Assembly: GCF_014635665.1 (NCBI RefSeq)
Contig: NZ_BMDG01000003.1
Coordinates: 310,001-374,000 of the forward strand
DNA: 64,000 bases
Source of the DNA: Isoptericola cucumis
GTDB taxonomy: Bacteria > Actinomycetota > Actinomycetes > Actinomycetales > Cellulomonadaceae
Direction: 5' to 3'
Position 1 is the stretch's first letter; the number at the start of each line of letters is the position of its first letter. The notes beneath the pieces are model-generated. The model saw only the letters and a list, made by a program, of their open reading frames with translations. It searched no databases and had not been told where the DNA came from. The position numbers were made by a program, and so were the translations under genes. This document shows positions 63,402 through 64,000 of the stretch, one piece after another.

Positions 63402-64000
63402 TCAGGGGCGTCGTCCGGGCGTGGTGGCCACGGCGATCGCGGCCACGGTCAGCGCCATCCCGACGTACTGCGACCCCGCGGGCTGCTCGCCGAGCAGCAG
63501 CGTGCCGAGGACCACGGCCGCGACGGGCTGCAGCAGCATGACGGCCGCCGCGCGGCCGGCGGGCAGCCGGACCGAGCCGTAGCCGATGAGGACGAAGGAC
63601 AGCGCCTGGCCACCGAGCGCCACCGCGGCCAGCCAGAGCCAGCCCTGCGGCTCGAGGTCGAGGTCGATCCCGCCCTTCAGCACCCCGACGACGCCGACGA
63701 CGACCGCGGCCGAGGCGGTCGCGAGGCCGGTCGGCGTGACGATCAGCCGACGGTCCGCGTCGCTCGCCGGCCGCACCAGGTAGAGGAACCCCGCGTAGCA
63801 GACCCCTGCCGCGGTGCCGAGGACCGCACCGCGCAGCGGGTGGGGTGCGGTCGGGTCCGCGGCGAGCAGGCCGCCGGTCAGGCCGAGGCCCGCGATCATG
63901 ACCGGGAGCGCGACGAGGAACCGTCGCGTCAGGTGCTCGCCGTCGAGGACGCGCGCGAGGAGGGGGAAGACCACCACCTGCACCCCGATGAGCACCGTCG
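63402..64000 (-). CDS. EamA family transporter, 5'-truncated
   Basis: The 3' 199 codons are present; the start lies beyond the window. Six or more hydrophobic spans are visible, including LVALPVMIAGLGLTGGLL, AVLGTAAGVCYAGFLYLVRPASDADRR and PAGRAAAVMLLQPVAAVVLGTLLLGEQP, the EamA C-terminal signature with the glycine-rich last span. EamA proteins export amino acids or metabolites. The substrate is unknown. It is convergent with the response-regulator gene. Confidence 0.85.
   Translation of the reverse strand, partial: TVLIGVQVVVFPLLARVLDGEHLTRRFLVALPVMIAGLGLTGGLLAADPTAPHPLRGAVLGTAAGVCYAGFLYLVRPASDADRRLIVTPTGLATASAAVVVGVVGVLKGGIDLDLEPQGWLWLAAVALGGQALSFVLIGYGSVRLPAGRAAAVMLLQPVAAVVLGTLLLGEQPAGSQYVGMALTVAAIAVATTPGRRP

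Overview
This window is very GC-rich (roughly 75%), starts many genes with GTG and is densely packed. It carries the conserved gene order of an actinobacterial chromosome: comEA-comEC-holA/rpsT, lepA-hemW, hrcA-dnaJ-rsmE-HIT-phoH-ybeY-CNNM-era, leuA, recO-uppS and glyS. The maleylpyruvate-isomerase-like protein, the C-terminal variant leucine-rich-repeat protein and the DUF3097, DUF4282 and DUF4870 proteins suggest Micrococcales (Cellulomonadaceae or Promicromonosporaceae); that placement is inference. I see no tRNA, rRNA, prophage, insertion sequence or CRISPR array.

Layout. 1-4446: the 3' part of a Wadjet/MksBEF-type SMC anti-plasmid operon (jetA fragment, jetB, jetC) with no jetD following it. 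4489-6957: glycogen phosphorylase. 7056-12665: DegV protein, DNA-uptake genes comEA/comEC and holA, facing rpsT across a shared hairpin. 13285-16211: a leftward group of a solo MazF-like toxin, an alpha/beta hydrolase, a mycothiol-dependent-type enzyme and a DJ-1/PfpI protein. 16374-19546: lepA-hemW. 19589-22671: three membrane proteins with proline-rich N-termini, then DUF3097. 22793-25989: a large ATPase/LuxR regulator translationally coupled to an unlisted 58-residue ORF. 26326-33988: the hrcA to era cluster, with a CIRCE operator at its head, two tandem 30-residue micro-ORFs before rsmE and a 14-residue micro-ORF before ybeY. 34061-39620: a membrane-anchored hydrolase, an LRV membrane protein, and leuA behind a leucine leader peptide. 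39672-43125: leftward copZ-(His-rich protein)-copA under two CsoR-like operators. 43279-46225: recO, uppS and an esterase homologue lacking its serine. 46215-50911: an iron-box-preceded VTT protein plus siderophore-type ATPase, and znuACB-zur under two Zur boxes. 50944-52660: an ECF42-type sigma factor with its YCII/DGPF partner. 52918-54303: glyS. 54313-59628: LysR regulator and a three-gene lysine/pipecolate catabolic operon (amine oxidase, HglS, AmaB). 59764-63387: ABC exporter plus two-component pair. 63402-64000: truncated EamA transporter.

Metal homeostasis is a theme: copper, zinc and probably iron modules lie within 11 kb, each with a recognisable operator. A second theme is translation-level wiring. 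At least twelve genes have a -10 hexamer 6-7 nt before the start codon (leaderless mRNAs), and many adjacent genes overlap by GTGA or ATGA. In the dnaJ-rsmE and phoH-ybeY gaps, short duplicated ORFs preserve this stop/start overlap; I consider these the most unusual structures in the window.
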